Shown one piece after another: positions 44,201-59,200 of a stretch of DNA of 64,000 nucleotides (position 1 is the stretch's first letter; every line of letters begins with the position of its first letter). The notes under the pieces are model-generated. The model was not told the DNA's origin, made no database searches, and saw only the letters and a program-made list of their open reading frames with translations. A program made the position numbers and the translations under genes. Location of the stretch: positions 353,501 through 417,500 of the forward strand of contig CAJHNH020008450.1 in NCBI GenBank assembly GCA_905116865.2, written 5' to 3'. The stretch is from Candidula unifasciata. Taxonomy: Eukaryota; Mollusca; Gastropoda; Stylommatophora; Geomitridae.

Positions 44201-47200
44201 GGTAATTCTGATTGTTTGATTCTGGTTTGGCGGTTGCTGGAAAGTTTCAAGCTCCCGTCGGGGTGAGACATCTACTCTGATAGAACTAACGTCGCATGTA
44301 CGAACCAATGTTATTGGAGATCGGCAGGCTGGAAACAATAAGAATAAGCTGAACAAGGCGGAGAACAGGCGGGGAAGAAGCTGGAAGAGCTTGTCAGTGA
44401 TCACGGCTGTCAGAGGTTCTATGAAAACCAGTTATGTCACACATTGTTCATACTTAATTCACCCTCATCACACCACTCAATCCCAAGTGCTGTTTTCTCG
44501 CTGAAGCATCTCATCACTATCATAACCTTAACCAGTCACTGTTTGTGTAAACACAACAAACTGGAGAACGCAATCAACTGATTGTTAGTAAATAAAGCTG
44601 TATGTCAAGTTTTATACTACATCGTTTGTTAAATTCCAAGTGTATTCAGTCTTACCTGTTTAACTAAACTGATAGATAAAATTACATTTGGTGGGGGCAC
44701 AAATAATAATAATAATTTTTTAATTATTAATACCGGGAGAATGTGGGACGGAGGGGTCATTTGCCCTGTCTAATAATTCATTCAGAAAAATGATAGTCAT
44801 CTAAAACCCCTTTCCTTCTCTTGTGGGTACCAAGTGCAGCTAATGTTAAAGTAATTAACGAGCCAATATGGCTGTTTTCTTGGAAATCCAGGACTTTGTC
44901 TGAGAGCAACATAGCTCGGATATTAGTCAGTTAATCTGGTGGAGGGGATGTATTGAGAGGAAAATCCCTACTCAACATATAAAACATTAAAGCCACATAC
45001 GTTACGTCACAGTACGTAAATATTTTATTTCTGTCGTGACTGTTTTCTCTCTGTCATCAATTTTTGGGCATCAAAGATTTCATTCTACCCTGTGCACTCA
45101 TTAAGTTATTATAATAATGGTGGTATAAGTCATCGCAGTGGTTGCGGTTGTGCTAGCAATAGTGAACATAGCAATCGAGAGTAGCAGTGATAGTTGCAGG
45201 AGTAAAAGTGTTAGTAGTCAAGGTGTTAGTTGTAGCATTAACTGTAGAGGCATGCAGACAAGAGCACACAGAGGGTCTTACCACCAACACCAGGTCTAAT
45301 TCTGGAGGGGATACGTCCTTGAAGAAATAAATATGGCATGCCATTAGTATTGATTAATTCCCTGGAGACAAGAGATTTATAACTACAAGCCTGGAAAAAC
45401 CCCTTGAGCAGTGCGGACAACAGACAGAAGCCGCAGCAAGTATGAGACTCGCCATGAGGATTCTTTCTAGTCTGCCTCTGTTTCTCTACCTGTGCAACCT
45501 CTGCTGCCTGGCAGGCGATGCACCATGCCTGAGGGATCTACGCCACCCAGAACGGTTTCGTGCAGCAGCCTTCCACGTCGCTGTGTTGATGCCAAAAGAA
45601 TTGAGAGCCGTCTTAAAAGTGTCCTTATAGCGCTTTTCCTGTCCTCCCTGGGATCTCTTTCCTTGCTAGAGCTCGCCATAAAATACTTTCTTTGGGAGGC
45701 GATATTCTGGCATGCGTGTTAGGTGACCAGCCCAGCTCAGCTGATAATTCTTCAGTATTGCTGCTAGACAGGTTGGCCCTATCAAGAACCAGAGTGTTTG
45801 GGATCTTATTGCCATTTGATTTTGAGCAGCTTTTTGAGACAGGTTATTTGAAACTGATTCAACTTTTTTTTAGCATGGTGCTGATACACAGGCCATGTTT
45901 TGCAAGCACAGAGCAGTACAGGAAGAATTACAGCTTTATAAACCTTTAGCTTGGACAGCAGGGAGATACCACATCTGTTGCAGACACTGGTATCAAGTTT
46001 GCCAAAACTGCTGCTGGCCTTTGAGATTCTGACATTGATTTATCTCATCATCAATGTTGACTCTCTGAGATAGGATTCTGGGAAGATAAGTGAATCTGCC
46101 CACAATACTTAGCTTTTGATCATATATATATACATATATAGACTATAACTAGAAGGCTTCTTTTGACTGGTTGGGTTTGAGGATCTCCATCACTGCATGA
46201 GTTGAGATGAGTTGAGTCAAGAATTGACATCACAGCACTCAGGGAATTCCCATGCATGCTCCGTCCTCATTTTCAGCAGCCAGCGCAGAGTTCCAATACT
46301 GATGATACCTTTCACAATCTGGTTATCTGTCCGTCTTGCCTTTCCTCTGAGTGCAGTGAGCTGGTCGGACCCTCTGGTTACACCCAGGTGCCTTATTCTC
46401 TCCATACCACAATAATCTTCTTTCTCTACTAATTCAGTTGCTTGTTCCCAAAGGGCCTTGACCACATCTGCTTTGTCATGTATTAATTTACCACCCAGTG
46501 GTGCAGATCCAGCCAATCTTTCTGCCTGTTCATTACCCACCACAGCAGGATGGCCTGAAGAAAAGATCCCAAGCATACTCACTATTCGTGACCTTTCTAG
46601 TGAAGCTTGCCACTCTGCTCAAAGCATCCCTGTCTTCACCTTTCTCAGCATGCTTTCAAAGTCTGTTACAATTACCACATGTGTATGTATCTTGTTCTCT
46701 AGCCACCGGAGAGCTGCAGTTACGGCCTCCACCTCCATTCTCGTGCTAGATGATGTGGTGTCATATGCCAGGCTGTCATCACTGCATCAGTGCCTGGGTA
46801 TTCAATGATGGATGAGAAGAAGGGGCACAACTCTTTGCAGCAGCAAGCGGGAAAATATAATTTTAGTGGTGGATCACTGATCAGACTGTGCAAGTACACA
46901 CAGTGTTAAAAGTGGAAGTACATGCATAAAAAAACAAAAGTGTAGAAATCACTTACGTAACAGAAAAGTGCGCAAGTTTGTACACAACAGAGAAGTGTGT
47001 TTAGTGTTTCATAACAAAAAAGTCAAGTACTTATATAACTTATTTAACATACAAATATGCAAGTACACACATGACCACACACAAAAAGGTGTGAAAGTAC
47101 AGACCTAAATGAAAAGGGTGGAAGTGCAAATGTAACAAGCGACTAAACTGTTACTATTTACAAGACCTGACTACCCCACAAAGTTACATTTTTCACAAGC

Positions 47201-50200
47201 AAAAGAATGTTGAATGTTGAATTAAGAATCGACATCACAGCACTCAGGACACTCCCACAAGTGCTCAGTCCCCCATCTTCAGCAGCAAGTGAAGAGTTCT
47301 ATTTCCTATGGCACCAGTAACAATCTGATTGTATATCTGTTTCACCCTTCACCTGAGTGTTGAGCGTCAGCCAGAAACCCCTGGTAACTCCCCACAACGC
47401 CATTCTCCTTAGACCGCAGTGCTCTATCTGAGCCTCCGCACTGTTTTCTCCCTCCCAAAGGGCCCTCACACAAACACAAGCAACACAGAAAGCACACAGT
47501 AATTTCATAATCCTATCAAGCTTCACTAGATAACCAAGCATTATTGTGGAGAAAATACTGAAAAATGTAAAATATCCAAAACAGATGACACCAAGAAATT
47601 GTTTCGTTAACCAAAAGTGAACAAAACAAGCAGAAGTGATGGAAAATATTCATACCACACATGCTGGGGGTTTCATCGCTGCTGTCTCCACAATGATCGT
47701 ACGTATCACACTTCAGCTGGTCGGGTATACAACGGCCATTGTCACATTTGTAGTATTCTCTGTAGTCATCACAGTCTGTGAATATTTTACAAGCAGTAGT
47801 AGTTTTAACTGAAATATTTTGGTCAAATCAAGCCCCACGACAGATTGGAAAAAATTATAGCAGAAGGCATGGTACCAGGAAGGAGGGGCAGGAGCCGACC
47901 AACACGAAGATGGGCACAGGTTATAGGTGACTCCTTGAATGTGAAAGTGCATGAGGCGGGAGAACTGGCGAAAGACCGAGTTTCTTTCAGGCAGACTGTG
48001 ATGAGAGACACGTTCTGCAAAGGACCTGCTACATGATGATGATGATGAGTAGTTTTAGATTGTTCACAGCTTTCAGGTGATATTTTGTAACTTAAAACAG
48101 TTTCCATTGATTAACCTGAAGTATAAATGAAGGTCAACATGTGTGGCTTAGACATTGCCAACGCGCTTTCTAATGACAAAGTCTCAGGTTGAATCCCAGC
48201 TGCAGACAATTTGTCTTGTGTTGGTTTCAACCGTGGTACCGAGAACTGACTGTTCAGAAAGCAGTGGCAAACTACTGAACGTACAAATTGCCTAGAAAAT
48301 AATTCAATTTCTTAAAAAATGCTGGAGTTGGTTCTGCAACATCCAGTAAAGGATATGCAACAAACTTTATAACTAAAAGAACACTCGCCTGTGGATCTGA
48401 AGGTTGTGGGTTCAAGTCCTGATAGGGCAAAACTTTTTTCAAATGAACTTGGCTCCCAGGTTGACCCAGCCTTTAATGGGTACGAGGTAAAGTCCCAGGA
48501 AGTAAAGGCAGCCTGCATGATGTTGACCACATCACCCATAGAGTAACTGGTCTATAAAATATAGGCCTAGCCCTATTTGCCCAATATGCTTGATCAAGTT
48601 TCTAATTGACTGTGTGATATGTTGATTCTTAAAAATCAAGCCAAGACAAATTCAACACACCTCAAAATGTTGAAAAAGAACCCTACATTTTTATTGTTTA
48701 AACTAAAACATAAACTGAGAAATTATATTCAAAAAACAAAATATTAGCAGATCATTTCAAAAGAACCTGGCAAAGCAGCCAACTAACAATCTAAGTACAA
48801 ATCAACAGAATCATCAAAGGAGCAGACATACCAAGGACATGGCATAAGACAAAACAACAGAATCATCAAAGTAACAGACTTACCATCTAAGTACATGGCA
48901 TAAGACAAATAAACAGAATCATCAATGTAACAGACTTACCGTCTAAGTACATGGCGTATGACAAAACAACAGAATCGTCAAAGTAACAAACTTACCATCT
49001 AAGTAAATGGCGTATGACAAAACAACAGAATCGTCAAAGTAACAGACTTACCATCTAAGTACATGGCATAAGACAAAACAACAGAATCATCAAAGCAACA
49101 GACTTACCGTCTAAGTACATGGCATAAGACAAAACAACAGAATCATCAAAGTAACAGACTTACCATCTAAGTACATGGCATAAGTCAAATCAACAGAATC
49201 GTCAAAACAACAGACTTACCATCTAAGTACATGGCATAAGACAAAACAACAGAATCATCAAAGTAACAGACTTACCATCTAAGTACATGGAGTATGACAA
49301 AACAACAGAATCGTCAAAGTAACAGACTTACCATCTAAGTACATGGCATAAGACAAAACAACAGAATCATCAAAGTAGCACCCTTTGATCCGAATGTAGA
49401 AACCATTTTCGGACAACTGCACTGCATAGTTTGGGATATAATCATTTGGCCTCAAGGTGAGTCGCTGGGCAGAATTAGACGTCAGACCTTCCCGAACCTC
49501 AAGACCGTAGTCACAAGAAGACATCAGTGCTAAAAATAAAATTGAAGACAGATGTTCAACAAAAATTTTTTCAACATTTCATACCAGAAGAAATAAGCAA
49601 CACATAGACAGACAGACACAATTACTTATAGATAGGTAATCTGAATTATTTGACAAGAACCCTTATAAATTATTATGCTCAACAATTCATCATCATCATC
49701 TCTTTTCAGCACTGACCATGTAAACTCTGGCAGATGCTTGTGGTAGTTCAACCACTTGTGGACTTTGGTCTTGTATCAGATGTACACACACCCATTTCAC
49801 ATATCTACCTCATTTGTATGCAGACTTTTATGTCCTCACCTCTCAGTCAGATGCCCTCGAAGAACGAACCCCTAATTAGTCATATTTTCTGACATGCTTG
49901 TGGGGTGGAGGGGGTGGTCTATTCCCCCCCCCCCCCCCGCCCCCACCCCCACCCATTGAGGCCACCAAGCCCACACAGAGAGAATGATATTCTTATAATT
50001 TCTTTTAATGAACACGTATAATCTGTTATGCACACTATATGACATACCTCTTTATCATCTTATACGTTATAATTGAAACAATCTAACCAATATTAAATGG
50101 TCAAAAATATTAAACAGAAATTCATAATCTGAACAGATCATCATCTTGTAGCAATTCCTTTGTAGAACGTCACGGTGCTGCCTGAAAGAAACTCAGTCTC

Positions 50201-53200
50201 TCACCAGCTCTCCCACCTGGTGTACTTTCACATTCAAGGAGTCACTTACATCCTGTGCTTATCTTGGTGTTGGCTGTCCTGCCCTCTTTCCTGGTACCAT
50301 GCCTTCTGCTTTAATTGATATGACCAAGATGCAAGAATAGATTCTAACCAGAAATGTTGAAAGAACTGTTATAGTTAAATTACTACTTCTACAACGAAGA
50401 TTTTGGACACATGAAAACAAAAAATCATAATACAATTACAGATACAGAGTCAAGAATGAAATGGAAAAGAAGAAGAATATATTCAGTAATACAATTACAA
50501 GACGGCAATATCTAGATATCCACTTAAAATGACCTTCAATTTAGAAACTGCAACCAATCTAGAAAAATGTCTTTTTTTCCTGTTAGTCTGATTACATAAT
50601 TATTTTGAAAAGGACACTTAAAATATAATAGACTTTTTACTTTTATGGGGTGGGGGGAGGGGAGTATAGACAGCATACACACAGAATAATAAAACTTAAT
50701 ACTTATAGAATATAAATGGGGAAGACCAACAGGGACCATCCGTAGAACCATAATCAGGGAAAGCTCAGCCATGAGCCTAACAAACATCCAAGACTTCAAA
50801 CAAGTGGCAATGAAGCGTCAGACAGACAGCTATGACCTCTGCTTCCCCGTCCTAGCCTTAGACTCAGGAGGAAAGAGTAACTAACTTAACTTTTACAGCC
50901 TGTTGTAGTTAATAGATTATATTCTTCAGCGTTCTTAACACCTGAGGTGTTCATTGCTGCAGATACCATCCCCTTCATCTGATCTGTGACTGGCCCTATT
51001 TGCATCTGATGAGACCAAGTGTCTAAAACCCTGCCTGCATAAAATCTCTCCACCTGCTCTGGTATGGCTTTAAGTATACTCCTATTTAACTCTTTTTGTA
51101 TGCAGTTTTAATCATCATCATCATCAAGTACCTTGCCAGATGGCATAGGCATTCATGCATCTCCATAGATCTCGGTCTTTAGTGTTCTGGATCAATTCTA
51201 CTGATGATATTCCTCCATGCCACTGCCTTGAGACATTCACCATCATTTCTCTTGGTCTGCCTCTGTCTCTTCTACCAGTGATTTTTCCAGTCATCACGAT
51301 ACTTTTCAGCCATCGTTTTCTCATCACATGACCAAAGAACTTTGTGTCTTCTTCTCATTGTTGTATATAATGTTCTACTTTCAATTGCCATTTCCAGGCA
51401 ATCAGTGTTGATTATCTGGCAGTCCAAGGTGTTAGCAACATTCATCTCAAGAACCACATCTCAGTTGCCTCCAAACTCTACTTAAATCTATGCAGTTTTA
51501 ATATATAAACTAAAAGTAACTGATCAACATAGAAATATCACAAATGAAAACTTAATATCTCCTAATAATAACTCACAAGGTTTGAAGAGGATATCAATCA
51601 AATTACTCATACATTTCTCTTCCTATAAATGATATTTCTGAACTCCATACTTAGCTCACCATATCGTGTCTTGTATCTAAGAATTTTTACATAAACACCG
51701 TCAAAGCCGGACAGTTTTTTAATGATCCAGATACAGTCTCGGTTCTGCCCATCGGCTGCTGCATTCAGATGCAAGATTCCCCCTTCTGTGGCCGACAATA
51801 GACGATCACAACCTGCCATCAGAGAATTCAGTGTATTAATCCCTCAACTAGAAACTATGAATCCCCCTAACTAGAAACTATGAGTGCCCTCAACTATAAA
51901 TGAGCAATCCCCTCAACTAGAAACTATGAATCCCTTAACTAGAAATAATGAATCCCTCAACTAGAAACTATGAATCCCTCAACTAGAAACTATGAATCCC
52001 TCAAGTAGAAACTATCAATCCCTCAACTATAAACTATTAATCCCTCAACTAAAAACTATGAATCCCTCAACTAGAAACTATTAATCCCTCACTAGAAACT
52101 ATTAATCCCACAACTAGAAACTATTAATTCCTCAGTTAGAAACTATGAATCCCTCAATTAGAAACTATCAATCTCTCAACTATAAACTAATAATCCCTCA
52201 ACTAGAAACTATTAATCCCTCAAGTAGAAACTATGAATCCCTCAATTAGAAACTATCAATCTCTCAACTATAAACTATTAATCCCTCAACTATAAACTAT
52301 TAATCCCTCAACTAGAAACTATTAATCCCTCAACTAGAAACTATTAATTCCTCAGTTAGAAACTATGAATCCCTCAACTAGAAATTATGAATCCCCTTAA
52401 CTAAAAACTATTAATCCCTCAACTAGAAACTAGTAATCCCTTAACTAGAAACTATTAATCCCTCAACCAGAAACTATTAATCCCCAACTACAAACTATTA
52501 ATACCTTAACTAGAAACTGGGAATCCCCCAACTAGAAACTAGGAATTCCCTAACATTAAACTATGAATCCCCCAGCTAGAAACTATTAATCCACCATCTA
52601 AAAATTAATAATCCCTCAACTAGGAAATATTAAAGCTTTTATCCCCCAACAAGAAACTATTAATCCCCAACTAGAAACTATTTATCCCTTAACTGAGAAC
52701 TATTAATCCCCTTAACTAAAAACTATGAATACCCTCAACTAGAAACTATTAACTCCTCAACTAGAAACTATTAATTCCTCAACCAGAAACTATTAATCCC
52801 CAACTAGAAACTATTATTCTTTCAACTAGGAACTACTATTCCCTTAACTAGAAACTATTAATTCCTCAACTAGAAACTATTAATCCCTAAACTAGAAACT
52901 ATTTATCCCTTAACTAAAAACTAATATTCCCTCACTAGAAATCATTAATCCCTAAACTATAAACTATTATTGCCTCAACTATAAACTATTATTCCCTCAC
53001 TAGAGATTATTAATCCCTTAACCCTTTCGCTGCTACGTTCCCAGAAATAGTTGTCTGCCCTGTGCTAAGCAATGTGAAAAAAAAGTCTCTGCTGTGCGCA
53101 ATACTTTTCTATCCTCCAAACACAAAAGATGCGTCGGCGGTGAGGGCTATATTTTGTACACCTAAAAAATTTTACCGCAGGGAGTTGTGTGGTTGGTCTG

Positions 53201-56200
53201 AGTGGTGATAAGTCAGAGGCACGATGGTGCCCCACAAACTTGACTAATGGAGCTATCACCCTCCTGGGGGGAAAGGGGGGGGGGGGGGGAAGGAATTAAT
53301 GGGAAGAACTGTTCCCAGTCCGTATCCCAAAATGTGATTGACCAACCTACCACGGCTGCGACTTTAATCATAGTTATTTGTAGTCACCATGTTATTACAT
53401 ACCAAAATAATAAAAAATATTAATAATAATACTTGAGTCGTCCGTTGCTGAAAAGTAGCAGGAACTGAAAGGAAAATTTACAATTAATTTAAAAAAAAAA
53501 ACTTGCTTGAACACACGACCCTCCGATTCTAAGGCGAACGTCATACCAACTACACTATGCTACCGCTTGACATATTGCGCTGTGTGAATGATAATAATGA
53601 ATGATGGCGCAGACTATCACGTGTCTAAGCTTGTAGTCTATCGCCGCCTGCATGAGCACTGTTGTCTGAGAAATGTTTGAGATTCTCAACAGTAGTAAAA
53701 ATATGTCCCTCGACATTATTTTACGGGAGTTTTTAGCAAACAGTCTTTGCTCAAGTACTCTATTTTGACTTTCTTTGTTCTACGCATTACCAGACAGACA
53801 GAAGAAAAAAAAAGTTCATCCGAATCTGTGTCTGTCAATCGGGAAAGACGAGAATTTTTAGTGACTTAACTGTTTTAATTTACAGTAGTAGAAATAGACA
53901 GAGCTGGAGTCATCAAAATTATGCACTACTGGTTTCAAATCATCGGTTCATCAAGATAACTGATCAATTTATTGCCGTTTTGATGGCGCTTCATTGTCGC
54001 TGCTCTGATTCCGACGATGAGGACGTCGGACAGGCAAACAGCTTTTTTTGGACACGCCGGTTTTATGGCCTAGTCAAATCTTCTTGTTCACTGTCAAAAA
54101 TACACATTTCAAAGTCATCTTCTCTATCACTTCTTGACAGAAACTCCATCAATTCTTCACCAACTTTAACAAGTTTTCGTGCCATTTTGTACTAAGTGTA
54201 GAATAATCCAAAAGCACAAATATATATCAGGGCACAAAATACACAGATCACCGACCACGCTGTCACGGTAAACAAAGCAATGGGATAACGCAGAATGCAG
54301 TAAACACACCTTAAACACACCTAAAAGCATGTGCCAGTGCTTTTAATCATATGTAAATGGGTCAGTTTAATCTAAATCTAGCTAATGTATATTGCCCCTC
54401 AGCCAATAACATACAAGGTAACAGAAATCTGTAAGAAAAGTCCAAAAACGGCTTGGGACGTCCATAGCACTGGGGGTCAAGAAAAAAAATAACGTCCAAA
54501 GACGGGCGTAGCAGTGTACGGGAAATCGGGAAAAGACGTCCATAGCAGCGAAAGGGTTAACTAGAAACTATTATTCACTCAACTAGAAACCATCATTTCC
54601 TCACTAGAAATTATTAATCCCTCAACCAGACAGCATATTCAGCAAAATCGAAAATACAATTTTCCCTGTGTGGGTTCTGGGGACCATTGTAGGGAAAACA
54701 ATTCTCACAGATTCATTTGTTTGTTCAGCTTTCATAGGGTAAAGAGGTTAAAACTTTTAGTTGTATGTAAAAATGGGATTGGTCTCCAACATCCTGTAAA
54801 ATATTTGAAACTAAATAAAAAATATGATTTTGTCTTGTAACTCTTACCTGACTCAATGTGTGGTATATCATTCAATCCTGGAACATAAAAAGGGTAATAG
54901 TCAATTTCAGGGAAATCTGAATTATTGCAGATACGAAAATTTAAGAGTAAAGTATGTTAAAAACATTTTTGAATGAGATAATTTAGGATGCAGTGTATTT
55001 TAGACAAATATTTAAGAAGAGATAATTTAGGATGACCATGTTTTAGCAATTCTTTAGATGAGCTAATTTAGGATGGTGGTGTGTTTTAGACACATTTTAG
55101 AAAAAATAATTAAGGATGGCAGTATGTTTCAGACAAATATTTTTGATAAGATAATTAAGGATGGCAGTATGTTTTTTAGACAAATATTTTAGATGAGATA
55201 ATTAACGATGACAGTATGTTTTTACACAAATATTTTAGATGAGATAGTTAAGGATGACAGTAAATTTAAGACAAATATTTTAGATGAGATAGTTAAGGAA
55301 GAGAGTGTTTTAGACAAATATTTTAAATGAGATAATTAAGAATGGCAGTATCTTTCAGACAAATATTTTAGATAAGATAATTTAGAATGGCAGTGTATTT
55401 TAGACTATTTTAGATTTCCATATTCCATAACTGTTGGTTCAGGTGTATGACAGACCTGGCCACTGAAGACACCCAAGGGATATCAAGTTGGTCATGGATC
55501 CAAGAATAATTTCCCCACAGCTAAGCACCATCTCCATTCGGATATGAAAGGTTTCAGCTCTGGTATGTAACTACAGATTGATATTTGTATGTATTTTAGT
55601 GTGTACTTGTGGGAATCACCAAGCTGGAGCAGCTTGCCTGCAGATCCCAGGGTCGTGGGTTTGGGTTCTGATAGAGCCGGACTTTTCAAAAATAACCTTG
55701 ACTCCCAGGTGGACCCAGTCTCCAATGGTTACCAGGTAAATGTCTTGAGAAGTAAAGGCGGCCCACATGATGCTGACTCCAACTGAATGCCAGTTGGTCT
55801 ATAAAATGTAGGTCTAACCCTATGTGCCCAATACGCCTGAAGGTGTAGAAAAAAAGTTATTATTTTTTTAAAGGGTATACTTCCTCTACTTCTTATAAAT
55901 GCCAATCAAAAGAAAGTCATTTGTTTGTCATTATGATGGACTCATTGATACATAAATTAAAATTTAACCTTACTGCTATAAAACCTGGCCTGTCCCTTGA
56001 ACCCGATAAAGTTGTGATCACTGCTCATTCTTTTACGCTCTCCGGTAGAGAAGGTCATGTTCATTTTCATCCCGTTGGAAATAATGTACGGTCGGTGATT
56101 GTCTCCATTAATCCGGTTGACAATATTTGCTCCATCAAACTGTGAGGAAACAGTTAAGAAATAAAAGTTACAAGGAAAATATTCCATTGATTTTAGAAAC

Positions 56201-59200
56201 ACTTCCGGGTAAGAGTCATGGCAACGACAACAGCTCAAGAAAGCCAGACTCAGTCTCAGAAATGAGCTATCTGAGAACTATGGTCCAAGAGAAAAGATGG
56301 GACAAAGTTTGCAACTCGAGTGAATCAGTCACAGTTACAACAGTCTGAACATGTATGCAGAATGGGAGAGAATCGGCTACAATGGAAGGCATGGGAAGCC
56401 AAGAGCCAGAACTTCTAGATTCACCTGGGGTTTCCTGGGAAGAAGCCATATGATAGACTCAACTGACAGAGGACTAAAAGGGAAATGAGCGAAGCCATAT
56501 GATAGACTCTACTGACAGAGGACTAAAAGGGAAATGAGCAGAAAAGAATACTGCTGATACAGAAGTCTGATGATCTCCCTGGCAAACTTCTACACCTCAA
56601 GGTACAATAGGACTGATTATCTCCCTAGCAAACTTTTACACCTTAAGGTACAATAAGACTGATTATCTCCCTGGCAAACTTTTACACCTCAAGGTACAAT
56701 AGGACTGATTATCTCCCTGGCAAACTTCTACACCTCAAGGTACAAGAGGACTGATTATCTCCCTGGCAAACTTCTACAACTCAAGGTACAATAGGACTGA
56801 TTATCTCCCTGGCAAACTTTTACACCTTAAGGTACAATAGGACTGATTATCTCCCTGGCAAACTTTTACACCTCAAGGTACAATAGGACTGATTATCTCC
56901 CTGGCAAACTTTTACACCTCAAGGTACAATAGGACTGATTATCTCCCTGGCAAACTTCTACACCTCAAGATACAAGAAGACTGATTATCTCCCTGGCAAA
57001 CTTCTTCATCTGAAGGTACAATAGGACTGATTATCTCCCTGGCAAACTTCTACACCTCAAGGTACAATAGGACTGATTATCTCCCTAGCAAACTTCTACA
57101 ACTCAAGGTACAATAGGACTGATTATCTCCCTGGCAAACTTCTACACCTTAAGGTACAATAGGACTGATTATCTCCCTGGCAAACTTCTACACCTCAAGG
57201 TACAAGAGGACTGATTATCTCCCTAGCAAACTTCTACACCTCAAGGTACAATAGGACTGATTATCTCCCTAGCAAACTTCTACACCTCAAGGTACAATAG
57301 GACTGATTATCTCCCTGGCAAACTTCTACACCTCAAGGTACAATAGGACTGATTATCTCCCTGGCAAACTTCTACACCTCAAGGTACAATAGGACTGATT
57401 ATCTCCCTGGCAAACTTCTACACCTCAAGGTACAATAGGACTGATTATCTCCCTGGCAAACTTCTACAACTCAAGGTACAAGAGGACTGATTATCTCCCT
57501 GGCAAACTTTTACACCTTAAGGTACAATAAGACTGATTATCTCCCTGGCAAACTTTTACACCTTAAGGTACAATAGGACTGATTATCTCCCTAGCAAACT
57601 TCTACACCTCAAGGTACAATAGGACTGATTATCTCCCTAGCAAACTTCTACACCTCAAGGTACAATAGGACTGATTATCTCCCTGGCAAACTTCTACAAC
57701 TCAAGGTACAATAGGACTGATTATCTCCCTGGCAAACTTCTACACCTCAAGGTACAATAGGACTGATTATCTCCCTAGCAAACTTCTACACCTCAAGGTA
57801 CAATAGGACTGATTATCTCCCTGGCAAACTTCTACAACTCAAGGTACAAGAGGACTGATTATCTCCCTGGCAAACTTCTACAACTCAAGGTACAGGAGGA
57901 CTGATTATCTCCCTGGCAAACTTCTACACATCAAGGTACAGGAGGACTGATTATCTCCCTGGCAAACTTCTACAACTCAAGGTACAATAGGACTGATTAT
58001 CTCCCTGGCAAACTTCTACACATTAAGGTACAAGAGCACTGATTATCTCCCTGGCAAACTTCTACACATGAAGGTACAGGAGGACTGATTATCTCCCTGG
58101 CAAACTTCTACAACTCAAGGTACAATAGGACTGATTATCTCCCTGGCAAACTTCTACACATTAAGGTACAAGAGCACTGATTATCTCCCTGGCAAACTTC
58201 TACACATCAAGGTACAGGAGGACTGATTATCTCCCTGGCAAACTTCTACAACTCAAGGTACAATAGGACTGATTATCTCCCTGGCAAACTTCTACACATC
58301 AAGGTACAAGAGCACTGATTAAGTAAGTCAGTAAATAAGTCTAAATACATGCATTTTCTTTAAGGGATAACTAAAAATATCTTGCATTAAAAAAAGTTAC
58401 CATTTGTACTAACCACTTATTAGGCTGGTGTGGAACCAGATGCTGGAAGGTCTTGGGGCTAGTGCAGTCCACAAGGAGTGTGCAGGTTAGAACTTTAGCT
58501 TCCCAACTGGCTGGGAGAATGACTTCACTTTTACCTTGTTTGTAGTTCCAACCAGTGTCCTACTTGGGTTCCATATAATGGCCTGAGAGTAGGTCTTGTA
58601 TCGCACATTACTGCTCCATTAGGGCCCTCAAATAGAGCACATTATTTCCACATGTTTCTATACCTTTGTACTTGTTTTCCATACTGACATTCTAGCACAT
58701 CAGTCTGACCATTTGTAAACCTTCGTTGATGTAGCAGCAGCCATAGAAGTGTCTCCATGCTCACTGTACCCAGGAGGAGACGGCAAATCTTTATTTGCCC
58801 CGCAACCAGTTTCTGCATGCTTGTTGTCCTTGCTGAACACCTGATTCTGATGGGCAGTTCATGGTCACTGACTGCTCTGTTTCAGTGTCTCTGGAATGCA
58901 GTGCATTCAGTATGTCTTATGGTAATGTAAGTTTCAGCTTCAAGTCAAACAGGTCACCCCATAGTTGCTCCATTCCTGTGCCAACAAAAAACACATAGAA
59001 TGTTCATTACAGTCCCTTGTGGAGAGACTGACAGACTGCTGTCTCAGCATAATCACTAATATACACATGCATTAAAAGCATACGGTAGCCATCAGAAGTG
59101 CAAACACAAACAGTCCGACATTAGAAATGCAGTTAATCATCGACGGTAGCAAAGGTAACCAACAAATCAGCAGTTGCACACGCGATCAATTTTAATAACA

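Larger units (their letters stand above)
53022..54556. mobile_element. piggyBac-like element inside the minisatellite
   Basis: TTAA at 53018-53021 and 54557-54560 brackets 1535 bp with perfect 14-bp inverted ends CCCTTTCGCTGCTA. On the reverse strand a 40-codon remnant of a transposase N terminus (see next entry) remains; the catalytic core is missing, so the copy is non-autonomous. A tRNA-like segment lies inside it. Confidence 0.9.

Noticed and set aside
48786..49378. CRISPR-like direct repeat array
   Set aside because: Units are contiguous without unique spacers and lie in a eukaryotic intron.
53506..53570. Functional tRNA gene
   Set aside because: Arms are tRNA-like but no closed acceptor stem or consensus B box is seen; more likely a SINE head.
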